NCBI GenBank assembly: GCA_016124855.1
Contig: WGMX01000014.1
Location: 186,001 to 250,000, forward strand
Direction of reading: 5' to 3'
Source: Anaerolineaceae bacterium
Lineage (GTDB): Bacteria; Chloroflexota; Anaerolineae; Aggregatilineales; Phototrophicaceae
Length of the DNA stretch: 64,000 nucleotides
This document shows positions 18,818 through 27,511 of this stretch, one piece after another. Positions within the stretch are counted from its first letter, which is position 1; each line of letters opens with the position of its first letter. The notes under the pieces are model-generated. The model had not been told where the DNA came from. It ran no database searches and saw only the letters and a list, made by a program, of their open reading frames with translations. A program made the position numbers and the translations under genes.

Positions 18818-19942
18818 ATGATGCGTTATGGGCGTTTTTTAGTTGTATTGATGGTACTTGCCGTCGGCGGTTGCAATTTATCATCCCAGCCACCTACGTC
18901 AGAACCTCTTGATGTGCCCACTACTGAGGCCGGAGGACGACCTGTAGTCTCTATCGCCTCGCCCAATGATGGTGCGGAGGTGACGGTGGGAACACAGGTA
19001 TTTGTTACCGCTACAGCAACAGATGCTGTCGGTGTCACCCGAATGCAGCTTCTCGCAAATGACCAAATTGTCAAAACAGTTTCTTCGGAATCATCTTCTG
19101 GACAGCGAAATTTTCAAGTGATACTTGATTACACACCGCGGGCTGAGGGCGATGTAAACCTGAAAGTGGTTGCTTACCGCGGCGCACTTGCCAGTGATCC
19201 GGCAGCGGTCGACATTAAAGTTAAGTCTACGGCGGTACAAATCGAGCCAACATTGCAACCAGTCGATAATGTTCCAGCTATTGATCCCAACGATCCTACA
19301 TGTCGAGCACTCACGAACACAGGGTTGAATCTGCGAAGTGGCCCCGGCACAGTTTACGACCGTGTAGGATTGGTCGCAGGCGGCGCAGTGGTGCCAATTA
19401 TTGGTCGTGTTGGAGACAACTCATGGTGGCAGATACGTTACGGAATCAATGTCGGTTGGGTAAGCGGACAATATACTTCCATATACGGAATCTGCTCATC
19501 TGTGCCGGTGATCGCCGCTCCACCAACACCAACACCTACAGGCAGCACTCCGACGCCTCAGCCTACAATTACTAAGACCCCGACGCCTCAGCCTACAATT
19601 ACACTAACGCCCGGCAAAGCTGATCTGGTCATTTCAAGCATCGCGGGCCCGACTAGCACGACGGTTGCGGCAAGTCCAGTGACGTATTCGATCACGATTA
19701 CCAATACAGGCAGTGGGCCATCGGGCAGCTTCTCTAACACGGTCAAATTACCTAATGGCAGCGATGCCAATTTGGGTGTGGTTTCAAACCTGAACGCAGG
19801 CGAAAGCATTTCGTTAAACATAGATATTCCATTTACTGCAGCGACATCATACACATTGATTGCGACAGTAGACAGCGCCAGTCAGATTAACGAGGTTAGT
19901 GAAGTGAATAACACAGCCACCTTATTGGTGACTGTGTCGTAA
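18818..19942 (+). CDS. lipoprotein with Ig-like, SH3 and CARDB domains
   Basis: 374 residues. The lipoprotein signal is FLVVLMVLAVGGC (lipobox VGGC). Domains in order are a bacterial Ig-like domain (about 45-130, VVSIASPNDGAEVTVGTQVF), an SH3_3 domain (about 160-225, NLRSGPGTVYDRVG and GWVSGQY), a Thr/Pro-rich hinge (about 235-265) and a CARDB domain (about 268-374, ADLVISSIAGPTS). This architecture of wall- or ligand-binding modules is common in surface lipoproteins of Chloroflexota. No enzyme domain is present. The hinge is coded by a 30-bp tandem repeat. Confidence 0.88.
   Translation: MMRYGRFLVVLMVLAVGGCNLSSQPPTSEPLDVPTTEAGGRPVVSIASPNDGAEVTVGTQVFVTATATDAVGVTRMQLLANDQIVKTVSSESSSGQRNFQVILDYTPRAEGDVNLKVVAYRGALASDPAAVDIKVKSTAVQIEPTLQPVDNVPAIDPNDPTCRALTNTGLNLRSGPGTVYDRVGLVAGGAVVPIIGRVGDNSWWQIRYGINVGWVSGQYTSIYGICSSVPVIAAPPTPTPTGSTPTPQPTITKTPTPQPTITLTPGKADLVISSIAGPTSTTVAASPVTYSITITNTGSGPSGSFSNTVKLPNGSDANLGVVSNLNAGESISLNIDIPFTAATSYTLIATVDSASQINEVSEVNNTATLLVTVS
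19550..19602 (+). repeat. 30-bp tandem repeat coding the Thr/Pro hinge
   Basis: The 23-base block beginning ccgacgcctcagcctacaat occurs at 19550-19572 and again at 19580-19602 without change. It encodes TPTPQPTIT units inside the lipoprotein. Copy number is probably variable between strains. Confidence 0.8.
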
Positions 19943-20089
19943 GTAAAAATGCGACATCACTATGCAGGATGGATTAATATCTCCTTCCTGCTTAACTTAG
20001 AATCTCGACTTTAGTGTTGAAACGATACGAATAGCGTGAATTTTCTCGGCTAAATTGACTCAATGTCTAAGCGCTTATAGAATGCAACT

Positions 20090-23000
20090 ATGGCAACTCG
20101 ATTACTCATTATTCACAAGCAATTGGTATTCGCCGTTACGCTTAAGCAGGCTCTTGAGCAGACGGGTGGATTTGCGGTGCATCCGTTCACAAAGGCGGAA
20201 GCAGCATTTGATTTCCTACGAGACCATCCACAAGATATAGCACTCCTTGACTTCAATTTGCCGGGGCGTTCTGGTATTAGAGTTATTCAACAGTTACGAA
20301 CCTTACAACCCGACATAGTTGTAATCGTCACGCCACAGCTTTCTGATGGCGATATGCGGAATTTCGGAGTTCAAGCCTCGCTGAATTCACCGTTTACGGC
20401 GCGCGATCTACTGCCTCTTCTACAAAACGTGCTGGATGAAGCACCTTCTGATAACTTGGCAACTTCCGCACAGCCTCCCATGGGTGGGCAAATGACCACC
20501 AGTAATTTAGGCGAGCAAAAGCGGATCAAGCGCCAGCAGATGGGAACGACGCAGAACTTAGGTGATAGTGCTCCCGCACAGACTAATGAGCCATCCCAAA
20601 CGAACATTCTGATTACGCCAGATGTAAACGAAGATGAAAAGCCACAGACTAAGGAACTAACGGACAATCCATTAAAGCGCCATCGTAAGGCTGTTCAAGA
20701 TTCGGATCTAGAGAGCGGGACTAACAAACCCACAACGCAACCATTAACTGATGACTCGCCCCCAATTGCTCCAAATACGGGGAAAGTTGATCCATTCCAG
20801 ACACGCAATCTAGACGAAATGGATCTTAACGATTTACGTCCCCCGAAAACTAAGCCACTTGGAGATGAGGCTCCATCTGACACGCCTAATACTAACCGGT
20901 TTCAAACCCGCATTTTGGATGATGACGAGGATAGTGAACCTAAAGTCGATACGCGTATTCTGCCTGATTCGCCTTCAATTCCCGAAATTGACTCATTGAC
21001 GACACGTCGCCTCGAAAATAATCAGTCCTACGAGGAAGACGGCCCACAAACGCGGGATTTGGGTGGGCAGCATGCAGGTAATGACCCATTTGGAACTCGA
21101 CCGATAGGTGAAGCGCCGACGCCCCCTATCCCACCAGAATTTTCGTCGCTAGATCAGGTACTTCAAAGCTTTGGAATGGAAGAACCGCCGGCTGATGATA
21201 TGGATACACCAGCGGTACCCACAAAGGACTCGGACGCACTACGACAATTTATTGCTACAAACAGCGGCGAATTTGATGCAGAATCTTTTGACGATGTTTT
21301 GGGTGCAATTGAACCCGATATAGAGGATGCTCCGAAAAAACAGCGGCAGGTCGATTTTGAAGGACTCGTCAAGTCGATGCAGCGTGATGAGCCGCAGAAC
21401 CGTCTGCCCGATAGACAGCAGCAGCAATTATTAGATTTTGTACTGACTTCAGGAATGGACTCAGTACTCAAAGAGATTGAGAAAACAAAAACAGGACTTC
21501 TTCCGAAAGTACAAAACACACCACCAAACGAGCCACCAAGGTCACCAACTCCCAAACGATCTGGAGCACAATCTAGTTTCCGCAAACTGGCTGAGGAAGA
21601 ACCACCACTTCCAACGCTTGAGGAAAATGGAACTGTAAGCGATCTGTTGGTAGGCATCTCTGATAGCAATTTCCGTGACGTGCTTGCGCTGCTCAATGAG
21701 GGAGGAGACAGCCAACAATCACGCCCCCAGAGTAAACCGTCAGCACAATCATCAGATAAGCAATCCGATACCGGGTACTTTGAGGACTTTTTACAGTCAA
21801 CGAATCCGGACTCTGATTCAGTGCCCGTCACTCGCACGCCAGCAACGACAAGAGAAAATTACGACTTCAACTTTGATTATGATGAGGATGATGGGGCAAC
21901 CGTAGCAGGTGTCGTCCTGAAGTCAACCCAAGAAAACACTTTAACTCCGGGAGAATTCTCACTTGATCAGTTGATGTCAGACATCAATAATCGGTTGACA
22001 ACCCATAAGTTGAAAGTACGCCCTCTCCCTTCTTGGGATATGGATACCACGGCCTTTCACGCTGCGGTTACTGATGCGGAGGATAACCCAAATACTACCT
22101 CCAGTCCCGGTAGTAAACGTATGCCCGGTGAACCCAGTTTTCTGCCAGAAATGTTCCCTCCTGACGAGATTATTCCGCGCGAATTACCACAGATGGAAAC
22201 GGACGCTGAGGTCGCTGAAGTTTGGACCACACAAGCATCCGAACCGAGCCTTGAGCAAATTGAAACGGTCGACACTGACGGCGAAACAAGGATTGAACCG
22301 GGTTATTTTGATGAAACATTGGCCGGTGAACCTGCGACTATTGATTCAGATTTGTTCTCAGGCATTTTGGAAGACTCGGCGGCTATTGATGATCAACCAC
22401 GGTATGATGACCAAGCGGAGTCATCCGAAAATCAATTTGCATTTGATTGGAACGAACCTGAAGTTACTGTAGAGTCCGCATCTATTGACGATAGTTTTGG
22501 CGCTCTAGAGACAGAAGAAGGTATCGAACCGCCAGCAGTTGATGATTGGAACTTACAACAGGACGAACCCCAAACTGCACCTCATATTGAAGATATTGAC
22601 TCATTCAATCGTGATGAGGATATTCGTGCAGAAAATGCTGTATATGACGATAACAAATGGGAAGCAAGTGATTTTACTGCTGCAAATGACTTAACCGTCG
22701 AAAGCGTAAGTGACGCGTGGGATTTACCCGCACCTGCGGAAGCAGAACCCATTCCGCCTGTCGAAACTCATGCAGCAGCGTTGACTGAGGAGGCGCGTAT
22801 TGCCCAGTTAGCGCTTAACTTGACGCAAGTTTCTCTCGAAACTAGCGCAGAAGGTACGATTCTAACACGACAGAATCAAATTATTGCACTGGCAGGGCAT
22901 CTTTCTCAAGAAGATATCATCGAACTTCAAAATACGATCCATAACGACTGGGGTACAGGCGGTGATGGGGGACGACTTCGCTTTATTACGCTGCCAAGCA

Positions 23001-23563
23001 GTAATAAAGAATATATGTTGTATTCGACAGGAACGGAAGATGATCTGATTCTGTCGATGATTTTTGCAGGAACAACGCCGCTGCGGATCATTCGCCAGCA
23101 AGGGCAGCGGTTGGTTAAGGCACTTGGTGAAGTACCTGAAACCCAACCTGCACCAGCAATAGTTTCCACTCCACGACGTGAGATACAGTCATCAATTGAA
23201 GAGTCGCTTGAACCAAATGCTTATGTGTGGTTGGTGCGTGATCCGGAACAACGACTCAGCGACGCGGTAGCCCATTCCATAAATGCAGGATTGATGACTC
23301 AGCTAAACGAAATGAATTGGAAAATTGAGCAGTTGAAAGTGCAAGAAGAATACATTTATCTGCTGGCTAATGTTCCCAGTGAAACACCTTCATACGCGGT
23401 AATTCGTGAGCTGAAACAACGGGCAGCAACTATCGCACAAAAACAAGATAGCAATCTAGAAAATCAGGATTTGTGGGCAGACAGTTATCTCGTCTTGTCA
23501 CCGGGACGTGAACTGGCTCCCGATGAAATCCAAGAGTTTGTCGATTTTCAACGGATGATGTAA
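20090..23563 (+). CDS. large scaffold protein: degenerate receiver, disordered TRxL-repeat region, C-terminal IS200-transposase-like domain
   Basis: 1157 residues. Residues 1-120 fold-match a receiver (ALLDFNLPGRSG holds an Asp in the phosphoacceptor place), but the acidic pair is replaced by IHKQ and the Lys-Pro loop is lost, so phosphorylation is doubtful. Residues about 135-345 are disordered and carry about eleven short motifs of the type (Q/F/K)T(R/K/Q)xL(D/G/T)(D/E). An acidic low-complexity region follows to about 900. Residues about 905-1015 look like a small alpha/beta (roadblock-type) domain. Residues 1044-1157 resemble the Y1/IS200 transposase fold (MNWKIEQLKVQEEYIYLLAN, then LWADSYLVLSPGREL), with the HUH histidines replaced by Tyr-Ile-Tyr. 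It is probably an interaction scaffold; no enzymatic activity is predicted. Confidence 0.7.
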   Translation: MATRLLIIHKQLVFAVTLKQALEQTGGFAVHPFTKAEAAFDFLRDHPQDIALLDFNLPGRSGIRVIQQLRTLQPDIVVIVTPQLSDGDMRNFGVQASLNSPFTARDLLPLLQNVLDEAPSDNLATSAQPPMGGQMTTSNLGEQKRIKRQQMGTTQNLGDSAPAQTNEPSQTNILITPDVNEDEKPQTKELTDNPLKRHRKAVQDSDLESGTNKPTTQPLTDDSPPIAPNTGKVDPFQTRNLDEMDLNDLRPPKTKPLGDEAPSDTPNTNRFQTRILDDDEDSEPKVDTRILPDSPSIPEIDSLTTRRLENNQSYEEDGPQTRDLGGQHAGNDPFGTRPIGEAPTPPIPPEFSSLDQVLQSFGMEEPPADDMDTPAVPTKDSDALRQFIATNSGEFDAESFDDVLGAIEPDIEDAPKKQRQVDFEGLVKSMQRDEPQNRLPDRQQQQLLDFVLTSGMDSVLKEIEKTKTGLLPKVQNTPPNEPPRSPTPKRSGAQSSFRKLAEEEPPLPTLEENGTVSDLLVGISDSNFRDVLALLNEGGDSQQSRPQSKPSAQSSDKQSDTGYFEDFLQSTNPDSDSVPVTRTPATTRENYDFNFDYDEDDGATVAGVVLKSTQENTLTPGEFSLDQLMSDINNRLTTHKLKVRPLPSWDMDTTAFHAAVTDAEDNPNTTSSPGSKRMPGEPSFLPEMFPPDEIIPRELPQMETDAEVAEVWTTQASEPSLEQIETVDTDGETRIEPGYFDETLAGEPATIDSDLFSGILEDSAAIDDQPRYDDQAESSENQFAFDWNEPEVTVESASIDDSFGALETEEGIEPPAVDDWNLQQDEPQTAPHIEDIDSFNRDEDIRAENAVYDDNKWEASDFTAANDLTVESVSDAWDLPAPAEAEPIPPVETHAAALTEEARIAQLALNLTQVSLETSAEGTILTRQNQIIALAGHLSQEDIIELQNTIHNDWGTGGDGGRLRFITLPSSNKEYMLYSTGTEDDLILSMIFAGTTPLRIIRQQGQRLVKALGEVPETQPAPAIVSTPRREIQSSIEESLEPNAYVWLVRDPEQRLSDAVAHSINAGLMTQLNEMNWKIEQLKVQEEYIYLLANVPSETPSYAVIRELKQRAATIAQKQDSNLENQDLWADSYLVLSPGRELAPDEIQEFVDFQRMM

Positions 23564-23582
23564 GTCATCGTCCAATTCAATT

Positions 23583-23604
23583 AGGGAAGTGAATCAACTT
23601 CCCT
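23583..23604 (+). terminator. rho-independent terminator after the scaffold gene
   Basis: An 8-bp stem AGGGAAGT/ACTTCCCT with a 6-base loop is followed by a short T run, 20 bases after the stop codon of the gene at 20090-23563. Confidence 0.7.
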
Positions 23605-23687
23605 TTCAGTACTATCATTGCCGTTACTCTCGAAACCGATTACAATTAGCCCAAATGTTCAACAACATCTTATTCTAAGGATGTGCT

Positions 23688-26444
23688 ATGGCCTCGCGTC
23701 CCATGTTTTATATCATCGACGGTTATGCACTGGCATATCGCCAGTTCTTTGCCCTGCCCCTAAACAGCTTTACCACACGCACCGGAGAACCGACCAACGC
23801 AGTGTTCGGTTTCGCGCGTACCCTCATGGACATAATGCAGAAGAATAAGCCAGAGTACATTGCGGTGAGTTTTGACCGAGGTCTGAGTGGTCGTGAAGAG
23901 CTTTACAGCGAATACAAAGGTACACGCGAGAAGATGCCGGGTGAATTACGGCAGCAATTAGAACGCATTTCGCAGTTGGTCGAAGCATTCAACATGCCCT
24001 TGCTTGCAATGGATGGCTTTGAGGCAGATGATGTCATTGGCACGATTGCCCCCCAAGCCGAAGCCCTTGGTATAGATGTTCGAATAGTGACAGGCGACAG
24101 AGACATCCTCCAACTGTTGACCGACCATGTAACAGTGCAGCTTCCCAAAAAGGGTGAAGCTGATATGGTTTTTGATGTAGAAAAATTCCGTGAAGACTAT
24201 CAGCTTGAGCCGTGGCAATTGGTTGAGTGGAAGGGCTTAGTTGGTGATACGTCTGATAATATTCCCGGTGTAAAAGGAATCGGCGACAAGACGGCAACTA
24301 AACTGCTCCAAGATTACCAAACGGTCGCCAATATTTACGAACATATTGATGAAATAAAAGGGGCAAACCAGAAAAAACTGCTTGATGGAAAAGAATCGGC
24401 ATTTTTGAGCCAAACCCTAGCAACAATCAAACGTGATGTACCGATTAAGCTTAGCTTGGAAGCCTGTCACACACACGATTATGATGCTCGCAAGGTTGAT
24501 GAGCTTTTCGGGGTGCTGGAATTCCGCTCACTGCGTGATCGTTTGCCAAAAGCTGGCGCACAACTTAGCCTATTTGATACAGGTGTGATTAGTGATGTTC
24601 CAGCCGAAGAAGCAGAACGCCCGCCAGTAGTAGAGACAGTCATCGTACATGATGAGGCCAGTCTAAAATCACTAGTCGATACACTTAACCGTGCGAAGAT
24701 CATTAGCTGGGATACTGAAACCACCGGAACAGATCCAATGAGCGCAGAATTGGTCGGAATTTCGCTAGCGGTAGATGGAGAACGTGGTTTTTATATTCCG
24801 GTGGGGCATAAATCGGGCGAACAACTTCCACTTAAGACAGTTGCTGATGCGCTGCGCGAACCACTTTCCAATATCAAAATTGGCAAGGTGGGTCATAACG
24901 CCGATTATGATTTGTTAATGCTGGAGCGCTATGGAATTGACGTTACACCCGTAACTTTCGACACCATGATTGCTGAGTGGCTGCGTAGTCCTGACAGCAA
25001 ATTCCTCGGTTTGAAAAACCTCGCCCGGCAAGAACTTAAAATCGAAATGACCGAAATCAGCAGTCTGATTGGCACAGGCAAAAAACAGGTCACGATGGAT
25101 GAAGTTTCTATCGAACGAGCAGCTCCTTATGCTGCGGCTGATGCTGCAATTACGTATCGCTTGATGGATCATCTAAAGCCGAAGCTGGAAGAACTTGATT
25201 TAATTAATCTGTACAACGAATTGGAAATACCACTTATTCCCGTGATTTCAGCCATCGAACGTGTGGGCGTTGTGCTTGATACACATTATTTGAGTGACCT
25301 TAGTGTTAAGCTCACCAATATGTTAGCTCAATTGGAAGATGAGATTTACACCGTAAGTGGTTATGGCAAATTCAATATTAACAGTCCGAAGCAGCTAAAT
25401 GAGGTCCTCTTTGAAAAGCTCCAACTTCCTACAGACGGTATAAAGAAGACTACACACGGGTATTCGACCGACGCTTCGGTACTCGATTCTCTGAGCGGGC
25501 AGCACATCATTGTCGACAAAATTTTGGATTATCGAGAAGTTTCGAAATTGAAAGGCACTTACGTTGATGCCCTGCCCTTGCTGATAAATCCGCAAACGGG
25601 GCGTGTCCACACCAGCTACAATCAAGCAGGTTCAAGCACTGGTCGCCTCAGCAGCAGCAATCCCAATTTGCAAAACATTCCGATTCGCACCGAACTGGGA
25701 CGTGAGGTACGGCGAGCGTTTATCGCGTCTGAAGGCAATAAATTACTCTCAGTCGATTACAGCCAAGTGGAACTACGCATTTTAGCGCACATCAGTCAAG
25801 ACAAGACTCTCTTAGAAGCTTTCGAGCAAGGTCAAGACATTCATGCTGCAACAGCCGCCGCCGTTTATGGTATTCCTCTAGAAGATATCACCAAAGAGCA
25901 GCGCAGTTTCGCCAAACGTGTGAACTTTGGCTTAATTTATGGCATGGGCGCTTTTCGCTTGGCGCGTGACAGTGAACTGACGTTAGCAGAAGCACGTGCC
26001 TTCATTAAAACGTATTTTGAGCGTTTACCGGGAGTCGAGAAATATCTCGAAGACACCAAACAGAATGCGCGTAAAGAACCGCTCAAGACACTGCTCGGGC
26101 GACGGCGAGATTTCGCTCTGCTCCGAAATGCAACGGAAGGGAGTAACAAGGTAGCGATACAGGCCGAAGAACGGGTTGCCATTAATATGCCGATTCAGGG
26201 CACCGCTGCCGACATCATGAAGAAAGCTATGATCAATCTGTATCATGAGCTGCAAAACAGTCAATTAAGCGGCAAGATGATTTTGCAGGTACATGACGAA
26301 TTGGTCTTAGACGTCCCGGAGTCAGAGGTGGCTGAAACCAGCAAAATGGTTGTCCGCGTCATGGAAGACGCTTATAAGCTGGATGCGCCCCTACGTGCCA
26401 ACGCAAATTTTGGAGACAACTGGCGTGACATGACCAGCGTATGA
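23688..26444 (+). CDS. polA: DNA polymerase I with intact proofreading domain
   Basis: 918 residues, normal length. Domains in order: 5'-3' exonuclease (about 1-290; YAVSFDRG-type and GDRDILQL, KGIGDKTATKLLQDY helix-hairpin-helix), 3'-5' exonuclease (about 325-520) and polymerase (about 540-918). The proofreading residues are present: Asp and Glu in SWDTETTG, HNADYD, and YAAADAAITY. The polymerase motifs are A (DYSQVELRILAHIS), B (KRVNFGLIYGMG) and C (QVHDELVLD). It fills gaps in replication and repair. Many Chloroflexota and Gram-positive PolA proteins lose the proofreading residues; this one keeps them. A single-gene unit is likely. Confidence 0.97.
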   Translation: MASRPMFYIIDGYALAYRQFFALPLNSFTTRTGEPTNAVFGFARTLMDIMQKNKPEYIAVSFDRGLSGREELYSEYKGTREKMPGELRQQLERISQLVEAFNMPLLAMDGFEADDVIGTIAPQAEALGIDVRIVTGDRDILQLLTDHVTVQLPKKGEADMVFDVEKFREDYQLEPWQLVEWKGLVGDTSDNIPGVKGIGDKTATKLLQDYQTVANIYEHIDEIKGANQKKLLDGKESAFLSQTLATIKRDVPIKLSLEACHTHDYDARKVDELFGVLEFRSLRDRLPKAGAQLSLFDTGVISDVPAEEAERPPVVETVIVHDEASLKSLVDTLNRAKIISWDTETTGTDPMSAELVGISLAVDGERGFYIPVGHKSGEQLPLKTVADALREPLSNIKIGKVGHNADYDLLMLERYGIDVTPVTFDTMIAEWLRSPDSKFLGLKNLARQELKIEMTEISSLIGTGKKQVTMDEVSIERAAPYAAADAAITYRLMDHLKPKLEELDLINLYNELEIPLIPVISAIERVGVVLDTHYLSDLSVKLTNMLAQLEDEIYTVSGYGKFNINSPKQLNEVLFEKLQLPTDGIKKTTHGYSTDASVLDSLSGQHIIVDKILDYREVSKLKGTYVDALPLLINPQTGRVHTSYNQAGSSTGRLSSSNPNLQNIPIRTELGREVRRAFIASEGNKLLSVDYSQVELRILAHISQDKTLLEAFEQGQDIHAATAAAVYGIPLEDITKEQRSFAKRVNFGLIYGMGAFRLARDSELTLAEARAFIKTYFERLPGVEKYLEDTKQNARKEPLKTLLGRRRDFALLRNATEGSNKVAIQAEERVAINMPIQGTAADIMKKAMINLYHELQNSQLSGKMILQVHDELVLDVPESEVAETSKMVVRVMEDAYKLDAPLRANANFGDNWRDMTSV

Positions 26445-26508
26445 CCCCTCTTCTTCATATAAGACTCTAGAAAACATCTAGCAATTACGTTTCGCCAGCA
26501 TTATATCT

Positions 26509-26518
26509 ATGCTATACT
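26509..26518 (+). promoter_or_regulatory. probable extended -10 promoter of argF
   Basis: TGC followed by TATACT (26513-26518) lies 54 bases before the argF ATG. The -35 region (around 26490) is poor, as is usual for extended -10 promoters. Confidence 0.45.
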
Positions 26519-26571
26519 CGCCACATAACAAGGTGTGTATTGGTTTTACTTTCTCAATAACGCGGAACAAC

Positions 26572-27489
26572 ATGAAAGACTTCATCACTCTATCGGATTG
26601 GTCTACCAAAGAATTGTGGGGACTGATTGATCTTGCAGTTCATCTAAAATTTGAGTGGAAATCGGGCGGAAATCGTCCGGTCATGCACGGAAAAACACTC
26701 GCAATGGTATTCGAGAAACCATCCTTAAGGACACGAGTTTCATTTGAAGTAGCAATGAAGCAGTTAGGTGGAGATGCTATAAGAATTGGCCCAGATGAAG
26801 TTGGACTTGGCAAACGCGAGAGTGTGGCCGATGTTGCACGGGTATTGGCCGTATATACACAAGGAATAATGGCACGGGTATTCGATCATGAATACATCCT
26901 CGAACTGGCTAAATGGGCGGATGTTCCAGTCATTAACGGCCTCAGCGATTCTCATCATCCCTGCCAAGCAATGGGTGATATGCTGACTATATACGAGCAT
27001 TTTGGCAGACTGGAACGGCTCAAAATTGCCTACATCGGTGATGGAAATAATGTTGCTGCTTCACTGGTGTTGGCAGCAGCTCATTTTGGAATGCATTTCA
27101 CCATCGCCTCACCTGATGGCTATATGCTGTCTGAAGAAGCGTTGGAAATGGCCGCACCAATTGCAGAGCGAAATGGCGGTAAAATCGAAGTATTTAATGA
27201 CCCGGTCAAAGCAGTTGAAAGTGCAGATATAATTTACACTGACACATGGGTAAGTATGGGACAGGAACAAGAAACGACGCAACGGACAGAAATGCTCCAA
27301 CCGTACCAAGTGAATAAGACGCTTATTGATAAAGCGGGCAAGTACGCAATTGTGATGCACTGTTTGCCAGCGCACCGTGGACAAGAAATTACAGATGAGG
27401 TCGCAGACGGCAGCTACTCGGTCATTTTTCCACAAGCCGAAAACCGTTTGCATATGCAAAAAGCAATTCTGGTCGAACTGATGGGTTAG
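26572..27489 (+). CDS. argF: ornithine carbamoyltransferase
   Basis: 305 residues from the ATG at 26572 (MKDFITLSDWS). It condenses carbamoyl phosphate and ornithine to citrulline in arginine synthesis. The carbamoyl-phosphate loop is SLRTRVSFEVAMKQLGG, a variant of the usual STRTR. The HPCQAMGD block (about 132) and the ornithine-binding/catalytic HCLPAHRG (Cys near 262) are both present, as is DTWVSMGQE. Those last motifs favour ornithine over aspartate, acetylornithine or putrescine relatives. No other arginine gene is adjacent; a TPR gene follows 22 bases later. Confidence 0.94.
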   Translation: MKDFITLSDWSTKELWGLIDLAVHLKFEWKSGGNRPVMHGKTLAMVFEKPSLRTRVSFEVAMKQLGGDAIRIGPDEVGLGKRESVADVARVLAVYTQGIMARVFDHEYILELAKWADVPVINGLSDSHHPCQAMGDMLTIYEHFGRLERLKIAYIGDGNNVAASLVLAAAHFGMHFTIASPDGYMLSEEALEMAAPIAERNGGKIEVFNDPVKAVESADIIYTDTWVSMGQEQETTQRTEMLQPYQVNKTLIDKAGKYAIVMHCLPAHRGQEITDEVADGSYSVIFPQAENRLHMQKAILVELMG

Positions 27490-27511
27490 TAGATAAATTC
27501 TGGATAGAGCT

